Positions 36,201 to 45,565 of a stretch of DNA of 64,000 nt are shown here, piece after piece. Location: contig NC_134644.1 in the NCBI RefSeq assembly GCF_030463565.1, forward strand, positions 101,056,765 to 101,120,764, read 5' to 3'. The stretch comes from Pelecanus crispus. Its lineage: Eukaryota; Chordata; Aves; Pelecaniformes; Pelecanidae. How positions within the stretch are numbered: position 1 is the first letter of the stretch; every line of letters starts with the position of its first letter. The notes beneath the pieces are model-generated. The model was not told the origin of the DNA. It was given only the letters and a program-made list of their open reading frames with translations, and searched no databases. Made by a program: the position numbers and the translations under genes.

Positions 36201-39200
36201 TCCCACAGCATAAAACCTGAGTAATTGGGCATTGCACAGCTCACTAAGCACAGATTTGGCAGGGGGTATAAAATTAATCTCTGACTTGCAAGTTGCTCTA
36301 TGTCTGCTTTGCAGACGATGTCTGGCATGAGCGTGCAAACGACTGTATACTTTGCTCACTCTAATCCTCCGGTGACCACCAGGATCGCTGAGAAATGGGG
36401 CTTATTGGAAAAGCTCCATTTGCGCCCAGAGGCATTCCACGTAGCTTCCATATAGGATTTAAATAGCCATGAGGCCTTGTGCTTATCCTTCAGTTCTCAG
36501 AGGGACGTCACCATTTCCAAAGAGGCAATACTAATGTCTGCATGCTTGAAATAATGAATGTACTGGGCCTTTGGCAACTGCTGCAGAAATAATAGGCAGT
36601 TTTAATAAAAACATGAAATTATCCTCCCCGATACAGTAACTAATTTGAGAAGAAACGTATTGAGTTTTGAACCATTAGCTCACTGCACAGGATAGACTTA
36701 AAAGCAGAGAAGAAGGAAGAAAGCACCTTTTTCTAAACTTCCTGAATGGAATTGGCATCCCTTGCAATGGCAAAGGGGAAGAAGACCTTCTGACAATTGT
36801 GTAGAGCAATGAACAGCTCCACCTGTCCTAGCTCCAGCTTTCCCTGAACTTCACTACTGCAGAGGTAGCTTGGTTCATTTGCCCTTGGCAGTCATTGCCT
36901 TTTGATTGTAGGTATGTGAGGTGATAGCCCCATTTCTAGGAGGCACAAGTTCATATAAACCCAATAGTTGCTTTTGAGAAACCAGATTACTGAAAAAAAA
37001 AATCATTATGCAACGATTTAGGGGAAAATTCATGTAATGAATTTGAATAAGTAATGTGGTAGTACATCTATTTTCATCTCATATTCCAGCAGTCTCTATT
37101 TTACAATGATCTCTAGATTACTAAGGTGTTACTCTCAGAGGAAACATTTGCATGTGCTTTCTATATTGGATATCCATTGCCAAAAACCCGATACATCATC
37201 AGCTCATGAGCATCTTTTCTGAATATATCTTACATCTACAGAAAAAAGCTTTCTCACGGAATCCTTCTTCCTATCATTCTCAGCAATTTAACAGGCTGAT
37301 TTATAAACCAATCACAGCAGAAGTGTGTTTGCAGAACTTTGCTGAGTTTTGATGAGACTGATGTGGCAGGTAGCAATTATTAACAGAAATAACAACAACT
37401 CCCCAATTGTAAGAACATTTTCTTTTCTGAAGTAAAGCTGTAAATCTGTGTCCTTTGATCATTTAGAAGTAGTACAGTATGTTGTGCAGCTTCTGTCTCT
37501 GGAGGGACATAAATAAATTACTCTGTAGCAGTCACATTTGATAACTGAAACTACCATTATAGTACCTGTGGCAAGCCTTCCATTAGTGTACCTTTCAAAA
37601 TGCAAAATTGTCTTGGCAGCCAACATTCTATTTATTATTCTTTTTCTATTCTTCTGTCTTCTATCCTTTGAAAGAAAAATAAAATTTCCAGAAAGTTTCT
37701 CTTAGTATTCATTACATTTTGCAAGATCAGTTGTGTTTTCTACAGTCACGGATAATTTACAAGAGCTAGAGCTGCACCTGTAATATGCCATAAAAAGGAG
37801 AGAGAAAATGTAGCTGTGTAATCACAATTTTCGACACAACTTGATAGTAATAAGTTCTAATACGATGAGAAGTACATACAGTATCCTGTAATCTCAGGCT
37901 AAACCTAACCACATTGATTTTCTATTTCCATGTAAAAACCAGATTTTCATTTCCTTCAGTTAATCCTAAACATAGTAGCTTTGACACAGTCCAAAAAGCT
38001 TTGTTTTTCTTGCAGCCAAGGTTAAAGTGTACAGTATATTAGCCTGCTGATGAAATAAGTGAGGATAACAAATAGATCATGACAAGATGAGAAGTATCAG
38101 AAAGACTATGAAATAGAAGTGTCACACTCTGAAATAGTATTCTTTATTTATTTTTTCTCTAAACACCATATTTTTAATTCTAGCACTCCGGCATTGGTGG
38201 AGCAGCAGCTGGCAAGAAGAACAGAACTTGGAAGAACCTAAAACAAATTCTTGCTTCCGAAAGGGCATTGCCATGGCAACTAAATGATCCTAGCTGTAAG
38301 CTGCTTAGACACTTTGCATGTATTTATAAATAATAAAATCCACACAAATATCTTTCTTTAAAACAAACCTAAATTATTTCATCAGTGCGTACAGTATCCC
38401 CCTTGAACAGGGTCCAGTAGCACTTTTAAGACTAGTCCAATCACACTTGCCAACCCTAAGTGGAAAGTAGGGGGAAGCAAATAATTTGGAGTATTGTGAG
38501 AAAGTTCAAATACATTTGGGGATAGAGTTTAATAAAGGAAATTTATATATCCGAACCAGGTCAGAAACGCCTTATTCCCATCAGGTTTTTGTCACCTCTT
38601 CACTGCTGAGGAGCCTCCTCCTCTGCATAAAGCCCAAGTGTCTTTTGACAGCTTCTGACTGCTTGATTAGCTATATTTGAACTCTTTTCAAATACATTCT
38701 GCTAAGCCACATACCTGCAGTAGCTTAGACCTCAGCCCAAGCTTCCTATCCAGCTCCTTGTCCTAGATTCTTGGGAAATTTAAATCCTACATCCCTTATT
38801 TCTGCACAGCTGAAACTACACTATTAGCAGTTCTGATTGCAGCTAGCCGGTGCTCATCTACAGGAGCAGAGTTACAGCAGTGGTCTTAATCTAGATATAC
38901 TTCAAGTCTACTCATAAAGTAGGATAATATTGAACGTAGCTGAAGACAGAATGTGATCCTCAGATTTTACTTAAGCAAGTGGAGGCATCTCAGAATTGAG
39001 CAGATGCGTATACTTTTTGTCAGAGTTGGTACTTTATCCAAAAATAGCTTGCCATTTTTTGAAGTGTTTTAGACGCAACTGTTATAGGAAAATGCAGACT
39101 ACTGTGTGTTCCTGGCTATTGTAACTGACAATCTGCTGATATTGCTATTTCTAATACGTTCTATTTGCAACGGTAAATTTACAGGCTTTTTTTTAAGAAG

Positions 39201-42200
39201 GTGGGAAAAGAAATTCAGTTGCATATTTAAAACCAGCTGTCTGTGGCATTAGTGTCTTTTGAATTATGAGATGATGAGTTAGAAATTTGATATGCGTGGA
39301 GCATTTGAATTGATCATAGCATCTGAATGAGGTGCAAGGGGCATCAGGAAGGAGGAAAGAAATGAGTCAGGTACAAGATATTTTTGTAAACATCCAAAAT
39401 TGGGGATTTAACTACTTAAACATACCAACTGTATGTTAAAAATGTTTATGAATGAGAGTTGTTATCTAAAGGGCACCAAAGAACAGCAATTTCCATCATT
39501 TAATTTAAACATTCAGACAATTTTCTAGGTCATTGACTGGGCTTAAAGTGGTACATGCTTAAAGATTTAACTGATTTGAAAGATTACTTTGCTTTTCTGG
39601 ATTATAGTTTTTCAGAGCTGCAATCTTGAGCAATGTTTCATGGTCTTAATGTATACCACACATATGATAATGACTATTCTTTGCAAATAACTGCAAGGGA
39701 ATTCATTAAGACTTGAAAGAAACCAACACATTTCAGATAGCTGTCTTGCATTTTTCCTTTTGGGGAGGGCAGTTCTGCTTACTGAACTCTTATTTAGAGA
39801 GGTGAGCAAAATCAGGCTGTTTATAGTGCTAACAGGCTAAATGTTTTCACAGGTAATCCTGCTTCCTATTTCTTTGCCTTAGTGCTGCTAGTTAATAGAG
39901 ACCTCAGAAAGTAAAGGCAGCACTTTAAAGAAGTATTTTTACCTATTTACATTTTTGGGTTTGCATTTCAAAATATATATAGCACACTGAATTTATCCCT
40001 TTGTTTTTCTCTAGATTTTAATATTGATGCTCCTCCTTCCTTTAAGCCTGCCAAGAAATACTCGGACATTTCAGGACTTCCGGTAATATTTTATTTTATT
40101 TTTCTCTTCAAAACTGGCATCTCGCTTTCCACAATGAAATAAAGCTGGTGCATGCTTTTGTAAAAGCTCTACTTGCTCTACTTGCTGAGGTTCCTGTTCA
40201 GCGTTGCGCTTAATAGTTGTCCAGTGGCTTAGGGCCAAACCCCAAATACTGTCACTACCTGACAAAATCCTTAGGTTGTTAATAGAAGTCCGGACAGATT
40301 AAATACCTTGTCCAGCTAAGTGGCTCCTATCACACCACTCTCCCAGCTGTAGAGTCTGCATTGGTCCCCATAATTTCTGATTCTTTAGATTGTTACAGTG
40401 AAAACTGGTGGCCCACAGTTTCCGTGACTCCTAACTTCGCCAAGCTTTAACCACACAGACTGAAACTTTCCATGCTGAGTGTTTGCCTGAGGCCAATTTT
40501 TTTCATTGTATCTTTCAGAGAAAGTTTCAAAAAGATGGCTCAGCAATTTCCAAGAATGAAATTAGGCAAAATTATATTGATTGGCCCAGGTTAAAAAAAA
40601 AAAAAAAATTGTTACCATTACTTGCAAACTTTCCCTCAAACAAATCAGCCTGAGATAGACACTTGGCATGGACTTTTGAGCATTTCAAATACCCCCATGC
40701 TTCAGAGCTGAAACTTGGAGTTTGGCAGATGTATAGCCTGTATGTCACAGATGGGCTCTTTTACATGGTTTTATTAAAGAAAAAAGAAAAGGGAAAAAAA
40801 ACCCTCCACATTTGACATAGATACAGTTTGCACATGCTCCAAAAAGTCTCAGTAGTTACAATTTGGCACCTGAATTCCCCAGAGATTCTGTTGGCACAAA
40901 GCAGGAGTAAAGTCATTGAATTCTGCCCAACAAAGATTTTCTATCTGCTGCTGACACTGTTCTATGTGACATGAATAAATTTACTTAAAACAAAACAGGT
41001 GTTAGTAACAGCATATCTTTTCACTTTTCACCTTCAGCCCTCAGTGATTTATTTTGAAGAAGCCTACACATTCATTACAATTGAAATGAATGGGAATGTT
41101 GTATTTTGGACTAGAAAAAGGGCTAAGTAATGGCTCCACTAAGTAACTACAATAATGAAAACTTCGTAACGTCGTATAGCCTTAGACAGAATTTCTGGGT
41201 CCCTTCCCCCAGTTTAATCTGTTTCTCATCCATAGGGCACTAGCCCACCTCACAGGGCTGGTATGACCTCATAGAGATGCCTGTAAATACACACATTTGT
41301 TACATTGATGCAGGTTAACACAGCACCTTGCATTCAGGAATTAGGTGAAAGTCCCCGTTGGGAAAGAAAAAAAAAGGTGAGCACTTAATTAAGGACTGCC
41401 TTATAGGGGATACACAGTGCAAGCAATCAAAGAATAGCTATAGCGCCAACTGTAATCGTGCACATCCTACCATTTGAGTGCTTGATTTGGCAGCGTATGT
41501 TTTCTTTGACTTTTTTATTTTTTTAAGTAACACATTTAAATAAGGCACCTAGGAGGTGGCATGCTTCCAGCCTGTGCCTTTGAGCATGATTTGGAAATGG
41601 AGTGGGTTGCTCGGATCGAGGCTGGTAACCCTTGGTGTTCAAGAGGGAATGGGAAAGCAACATCTCCCTCGCAAATGATCTGGCAGACAGCAAATGGAAG
41701 AGACTGCTCACAAACCCAGGGAAAATAATTCCCTCCAGCCAGGCAGACTTACAGTCTTGTACTTGTAAGTGTATTGTTTTGATAGAATAGCAACTTGTTT
41801 CAGACAAGGAGCAGGGGTCAGTTGAATAAGGAGCTTTGCATAAGTACCCCACTCTATATAAACATGCAGTGGATGGAGGAAGCGGGGATAGGTGGACATG
41901 TGAAATAATAATGAGCAGATTTCACCAAAACAGCAAAAAATTCCATACTGGGTCACTTAATGGTGTTCATCTGTTTCCTATCCTCTCCCCTTAGAGTTGC
42001 TTTGCAAGTATTAGTAGCATTCACACCCGGCGTTATTAGTGTTGCAGCAACATCTCTGACCTGTGAGGGACTTATGTGGGGCAGATGGCATAAAGGCGTA
42101 AGTCCCTTTCACTGTCCCATCTCCAAGGAACCAAATAATGCTTTCCAGCACTGGCCTTTGATGCATTTCAAAACTAGTCAGTCGTTGCACCTATAGTGAG

Positions 42201-44977
42201 ATGATGCAGGTTATAGATGTGAGTGAAGACAGTGCCCCTACCAGCTAAGGGTCAGTTTAGCCATAGGAAATACGAGTCTGTCTTTCAGTTCCTCATTTTT
42301 TCTTTGCCAGCTCCTCCTTTCCATCAGTGATTTATGTACTTTAACTATTCTAGCTCAGTATAAATATTCTCCTTTCTGTACGAATCCATTCAGTGCTGCT
42401 TTTGTTTCCTTTTTTTGTCTTTCCACTTTCTTTCTTATTTGCTTAATTTTCCATCCTCTAATTGCATTGTGAGTCAAGTTTCCTATTTTACCTGGCCTGC
42501 AAGGTTTCTCCAGACTATGATAAAAATACTGTGTTTAATAAAATCTTTTTTATTAAGATAACCGAGACAGCGTTTCCTTTAAATTGCTAAGCCAGAAATG
42601 TTTCATAAGAAGCACTAAATTTATTTTCAAGATCGCTTCCTAGTATGAAGATACGTGGAGTAATATAATATTTTAGAAATCTAATATAAGAAAAATATCC
42701 CTGTATTTTCTGTGTAAAATCTGAAAGCATTTGTGTAAGAATATATTTTCTATGGGAATGCTGGATTCCCCATGGAAAAAAAAAAAGTAAAATAAATTCC
42801 TTAGCATTACCCATTTGGGGAAGAATTAAATGGTCTAGCAGGTACAAAAAAAGAGAAGTGTATTAAAACAATCTCATCAGTATACCTGCAGTTATATTAA
42901 ATGCCACAATTAAATTCTACTGATACTATTCTCTTTCTGTGTGTAACACAAATGGAATTAAATTTACCAATGGTCTAAGCAGAGCAGCCAATTTATATTT
43001 GTAAGGCATCCTAGAATTCAAAAGCTATTATCTACTATATTGACACTGCAGAATAAAACTTTATTTCCCAACTTGCAAGATGAGTATTTAGATATTTTAA
43101 TATGCAAAACAACGTAATTTATTGCAAAGTAGATTTAAAAAAACCCCAAACGTTCAAATGTTTATATTCCTCTTCCTTTTCTGAAAATGGATCAGCCTTG
43201 TTACTATAGAAACAGATCGAGATAACTAATTTATTGTATTTGAAGAGCATGTATCTGTGGCCTTTGACTTAGTTTCTAAACATGAGGGTTTTTTTCTTTG
43301 CAAAATCACCTTACTTCACTGTTCTAATCTGTTTTAATTATTTCTGAAGTAGCAGTAAAGTTCGTTTTCAGACTGAAGTCATGGCATGAATGACTGGTTA
43401 CCATACATTAGTGTGTGCAAACAGTACAGCCCAATACGAAGTATCAGAATGGTGAAGAACTGCCATAATGTTTTTAACCTAGATTGGTGTGCCACACAAA
43501 TTGCAGATATTGCTTGGCTAGTTTATTACAGAATCATGCACGTTTGAAAAGCAGTCTACTTGGTTAGCTTTTTCTTAGATACATGAGGCCAGATTTGAAG
43601 TGTGAAATAAAAATAAATCTATACCTGCTGTAACCATGAAGTTACCACCAGGGATAATTTACTCCTAATGTCCTAACTGTGCTATTTGTTTGAAAATGAA
43701 TTGATGGTTTGACAGTTAGCTGACTACATTTAATTAACCTTGTAGCATTTCTTTCTAAAGAAACAAGCTACAAATAACACTGAATTTTCTGCTAAGTCTT
43801 ATCAGGCCAGACGATTAACTGGATTGCCACCGTGGTCAGCACATCCTTTCCAACACAAAAATGGTAGAGGGCTCTGCACTTCGACAGTATGGATGGGGGA
43901 AATGCTCCAGCTCTTCCTGGCCTTTTCTTTTTTAGTAGCAATGTCTTAAGGGATCTCAACTGCCCGTGCCTGGCAGCCTGCCACCGTCTCCTGCTAAAGA
44001 AAGGTACAGAAGACAGTTTCAGAGCCTTGGCAGGCACTTGGTAATTCAATGCTGAACGGGCAGCGATTGTCCTGGAGGCTGAAGGTGGAGAGGCGATGCC
44101 CTGAAGCCTACCGTCTTCCAGCCCGGCCTCCTGTGCTGCCCCCGAGCTCATCTGAGCTCAGGGTTTCTGTAGCAACGGCGAAGGGGAGAGGGTGGAAGGA
44201 AACTGGCACCGCTCCCAGGCACCCAGGGTCCAAATATAGCAGAGGATACAAGCGTAGCCCAGGGTTAGCTGGCCAGGCTGCTAGCCTGAAAGCAGGCGTC
44301 TGTAGCAAAGCACAACGCCGAGTTCAAATTTCTTATCAGTTCAGTCACAGAACCATAAGCTGAGACGCCCTTGCTTTAACAACCACTTTAAAGTAAATTA
44401 AAAGCTCAGTTGTATGCAGGAAGAGAAAATCAGTCCAAAGCTATCAGAGCACCCATAATTCAGCCTCTTTGTGCGTAATTTATTGGCAGCAGCCTGACTC
44501 TTTGGAGAGCTGCCGTGTGAGAAACTGCACAAGGCACAGAGTTGCTAGGGTGAGCTTAGAGAGTTGGGGAATTTCTTTTGCACTGTGTTGTGTATGAAAC
44601 TATTTCAGCCCTCTGTTATGTTTAATGCATTTCTAATGTGATTTTATAGGGGCCTGTTAACTTCTCATAAGTTCTGACACGAGGAGAAAGAAAAAAGTAC
44701 AAACTTTTGGTCACATGGTAGAACAGCAGTGCTGTTACTGGGAAAAGAAATTCACTATTTTGCGGTCTTGTAATTAGACACTTTTTTTAGTATTCTGTTT
44801 CGAGATGTTCTTTGAACAGTATCTCTGCCATTGTTTCTTTTTCAGGCAAATTACACAGATCCCCAGAGCAAGCTGAGATTTAGTACTATTGAAGAATTTG
44901 CCTATATTCGGATGCTCCCTTCAGATGTGGTTACTGGATACCTGGCTCTAAGGAAAGCAACAAGTATTGTTTCCTGA
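12105..44977 (+). CDS. INO80C: INO80 complex subunit C (spliced, 5 coding exons)
   Basis: The joined exons (12105-12239, 34192-34302, 38184-38295, 40015-40082, 44846-44977) encode 185 residues, close to the 192 of the human protein. INO80C is the vertebrate counterpart of yeast Ies6. It acts in the nucleus as a subunit of the INO80 ATP-dependent chromatin remodeller, where Ies6 works with the actin-related protein Arp5 to couple ATP hydrolysis to nucleosome sliding. The N-terminus is variable and basic, with KKRP and KKKR clusters (residues about 20-39) resembling a bipartite nuclear localisation signal. A conserved block follows ([10 protein letters not shown], then [14 protein letters not shown]). 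The YL1_C domain, about residues 135-165, includes [20 protein letters not shown] and [10 protein letters not shown]. All introns are GT-AG with matching phases (0, 0, 1, 0). The start was chosen because it matches the family N-terminus and has G at -3 and +4. No damaging change is seen. Confidence 0.97.
12262..12273 (+). promoter_or_regulatory. NRF1 consensus palindrome
   Basis: CGCGCATGCGCG is a full match to the NRF1 consensus YGCGCATGCGCR. It lies just inside intron 1, 23 bases after the exon 1 donor, where promoter-proximal NRF1 sites are common in CpG-island genes. A second partial copy, CGCGCATGCTCG, is at 12307-12318. Confidence 0.6.
13472..13488. repeat. Poly-C run (17 C)
   Basis: Seventeen consecutive C bases lie in intron 1. 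It is a simple homopolymer, G-rich on the opposite strand, and prone to length error in sequencing. Confidence 0.85.
13910..13945. repeat. TGTATG/TGTGC-rich simple repeat
   Basis: An imperfect run of alternating purine-pyrimidine units (TGTATGTGC and relatives) over about 35 bases in intron 1. It has no further context. Confidence 0.6.
17345..18182 (+). mobile_element. CR1 LINE, 5'-truncated, young copy
   Basis: This is a 5'-truncated CR1 retrotransposon in the same orientation as INO80C, inside intron 1. It keeps the C-terminal part of the reverse-transcriptase [65 protein letters not shown] and [18 protein letters not shown] are all canonical CR1 blocks. The frame is open for about 210 codons. 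It then shifts near 17983-17992, where an A run carries an extra base relative to the usual CR1 frame, so the C-terminus is out of frame. The catalytic YLDF and FADD motifs lie upstream of the truncation and are missing. The element ends with the CR1 3' hairpin and AATGATTCC tail. It is immobile, but its sequence is little diverged. Confidence 0.93.
18243..18348 (+). mobile_element. CR1 LINE 3'-end fragment
   Basis: About 105 bases of CR1 3' end include GGACTGGATGATCCTAAAGG and CCAACCTAAACGATTCTATG, with the ATTCTATGATTCT terminal repeat. It lies about 60 bases after the end of the longer CR1 and is a separate insertion or subfamily. It shares an unusual CTACCCTTAATTGGTTTAG segment with the antisense CR1 at 57 kb. 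Confidence 0.9.
21205..21275 (-). mobile_element. tRNA-derived SINE relic (MIR-like)
   Basis: On the minus strand, AGCCTGGTGGT resembles an RNA polymerase III A box (plus-strand 21259-21268). About 30 bases later comes GGTTTGAATCCCC, close to the B box GGTTCGAATCC (21221-21233). The layout matches the tRNA-like head of old amniote SINEs such as MIR. It is not a functional tRNA: the arms do not close around an anticodon loop. The body of the element is too diverged to trace. A chance match is possible. Confidence 0.4.
22905..23075 (+). mobile_element. Old CR1 LINE 3'-end fragment
   Basis: The sequence follows the CR1 3' region in order: TTGCCCAGAGAACTGTG, then TCAGAGGTGTTCAAGACCCG, then CCTGCTTTGAGCAGGAGGT, then CTCCTTCCGGGCTCTGTGA. 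It is more diverged than the copies at 17.3 and 18.2 kb and belongs to the subfamily with the 'tgctttgagcagg' hairpin. It is inactive. Confidence 0.85.
30144..30163. repeat. (GGA)n microsatellite
   Basis: About six GGA units in intron 1 form a short purine-rich simple repeat. Confidence 0.8.
34192..34302 (+). CDS. INO80C: INO80C coding exon 2
   Basis: This exon has 37 codons between the acceptor TTCCTTCAG| (ending 34191) and the donor ATC|GTAAGT. It encodes [12 protein letters not shown] followed by the conserved [12 protein letters not shown], which in the human protein reads [11 protein letters not shown]. The conserved end of this exon is the first strongly family-specific block of the protein. 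Confidence 0.96.
34999..36139 (-). mobile_element. Solo LTR of an avian endogenous retrovirus
   Basis: The 1,141-base unit begins TG and ends CA on both strands, as LTRs do. It is flanked by near-identical 5-base sequences (CCAGC at 34994-34998 and CCAGT at 36140-36144) that look like a target-site duplication. Read on the minus strand it starts TGTATTGGGTTT, has a TATA-like ATTTAAG at about 35950-35959, and ends CAACCCACCACA. I recognise this as a common bird ERV LTR family, probably ERVL-like because of the 5-base duplication. No internal gag, pol or env sequence is present, so recombination between two LTRs has probably removed the provirus. It sits antisense in INO80C intron 2. It carries a degenerate tandem repeat and a 169-codon minus-strand frame, described separately. 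Confidence 0.85.
35412..35830 (-). repeat. Degenerate tandem repeat inside the LTR
   Basis: Roughly ten units start with a CTCCAGCGTGGG-like motif at 35412, 35458, 35503, 35552, 35600, 35652, 35705, 35746, 35785 and 35826, so the spacing is 39-53 bases. Units usually continue with a CCACGGG block and GGGCTGCAG or a variant. On the minus strand they encode recurrent [13 protein letters not shown] peptides within an open frame from 35802 to 35293. No known protein is recognised in it. Confidence 0.8.
38184..38295 (+). CDS. INO80C: INO80C coding exon 3
   Basis: This exon is 112 bases, from the acceptor AATTCTAG| to the donor AGCT|GTAAGC, and it ends in phase 1. It encodes [33 protein letters not shown] and the start of NDPSY, almost identical to the mammalian protein. 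The Tyr codon is split across intron 3 and rejoins correctly with exon 4. Confidence 0.97.
38296..40014 (+). other. INO80C: INO80C intron 3
   Basis: A 1.7-kb GT-AG intron splits a Tyr codon. It is AT-rich, and no element or exon is recognised inside. Confidence 0.93.
40015..40082 (+). CDS. INO80C: INO80C coding exon 4
   Basis: This 68-base exon follows TTTTTCTCTAG| and ends at CCG|GTAATA, back in phase 0. It encodes [20 protein letters not shown] plus Leu-Pro, the start of the YL1_C domain. Human INO80C has Leu where this bird has Pro at the last codon, a mild substitution at the exon edge. Confidence 0.96.
40083..44845 (+). other. INO80C: INO80C intron 4
   Basis: A 4.8-kb GT-AG intron. It is mostly AT-rich with homopolymer A runs. 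A GC-richer patch at about 43.80-44.35 kb gives open frames on both strands (for example 43792-44151 minus) but no recognisable motif. No repeat family was identified. Confidence 0.92.
44846..44977 (+). CDS. INO80C: INO80C coding exon 5 and stop
   Basis: The acceptor TTTCTTTTTCAG| opens the last 43 codons and the TGA stop at 44975-44977. It encodes [18 protein letters not shown], the core of the YL1_C domain, and the C-terminal [19 protein letters not shown], which is nearly invariant among vertebrates. Confidence 0.97.
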   Translation, partial: ANYTDPQSKLRFSTIEEFAYIRMLPSDVVTGYLALRKATSIVS

Positions 44978-45565
44978 AGGGACCAAATATTGTTGCATAT
45001 TGCTTGTGAATAGTGCTAATTTTGAGAATCATGATGGAAACTGACTGCAGGACTGAGGTTCCTTAAAACTATCCGTGGATATTTACATCTGGAAGTAGTT
45101 GATGATACACGGATTTGAAGAACATATGGATTTAATTTTGATAAATGCTGATATTTGTTAGTTTGCCAATTTGTAAGCAATTTGGTCTGGTGAACAGAAT
45201 AACTTAGAACTTAAGGATATGTATCTGCACCATAATGTCTGAGTTATATTAATTTCTGTAGAGACAGGATTTCATCTCCACCCCGTGTATTTTATGTACT
45301 GCTCTGGCTCAGAAGAAACAGTCATTTGAATTAAGGAAAAGGTACGAAGATATCCCCACTTCTAAACCTGCCTTGCCAGATGCACTTGCCACTTGTCTGT
45401 GAAGAAGTTTGTCCTATCTGTAAAATGAAGCTAAAATACCTAGCAAGTGCTGCTATTCTGATGACTGTTTATGGTATTGAGCACTGTGGAAATGAACAGC
45501 TTCACACAGATATTTGTATTGAAGAACTGTCAGCATAAATAAAGTTGGATTCAAACTTGTTTTTA
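44978..45565 (+). other. INO80C: INO80C 3' untranslated region
   Basis: The sequence from the stop codon to shortly after the AATAAA signal is taken as the 3' UTR. It is about 590 bases and AT-rich, with no open frame of note. The exact cleavage site is inferred as 15-30 bases after the signal. Confidence 0.8.
45538..45543 (+). terminator. INO80C: Polyadenylation signal AATAAA
   Basis: A canonical AATAAA lies 561 bases after the INO80C stop codon, followed within 25 bases by a T-rich stretch (CTTGTTTTT), as expected for a vertebrate cleavage site. Other AATAAA copies occur in AT-rich sequence nearby, so alternative ends are possible. Confidence 0.8.

Larger units (their letters stand above)
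34303..38183 (+). other. INO80C: INO80C intron 2
   Basis: A GTAAGT donor at 34303 and a TTCTAG acceptor ending at 38183 bound this 3.9-kb intron. It hosts a solo LTR at 34999-36139 in the opposite orientation. The other parts (34.3-35.0 and 36.1-38.2 kb) contain nothing else I recognise. Confidence 0.93.

Noticed and set aside
43792..44363. GC-richer patch with 104- and 119-codon frames in INO80C intron 4
   Set aside because: No motif, no matching splice sites in frame with INO80C, and both strands open.
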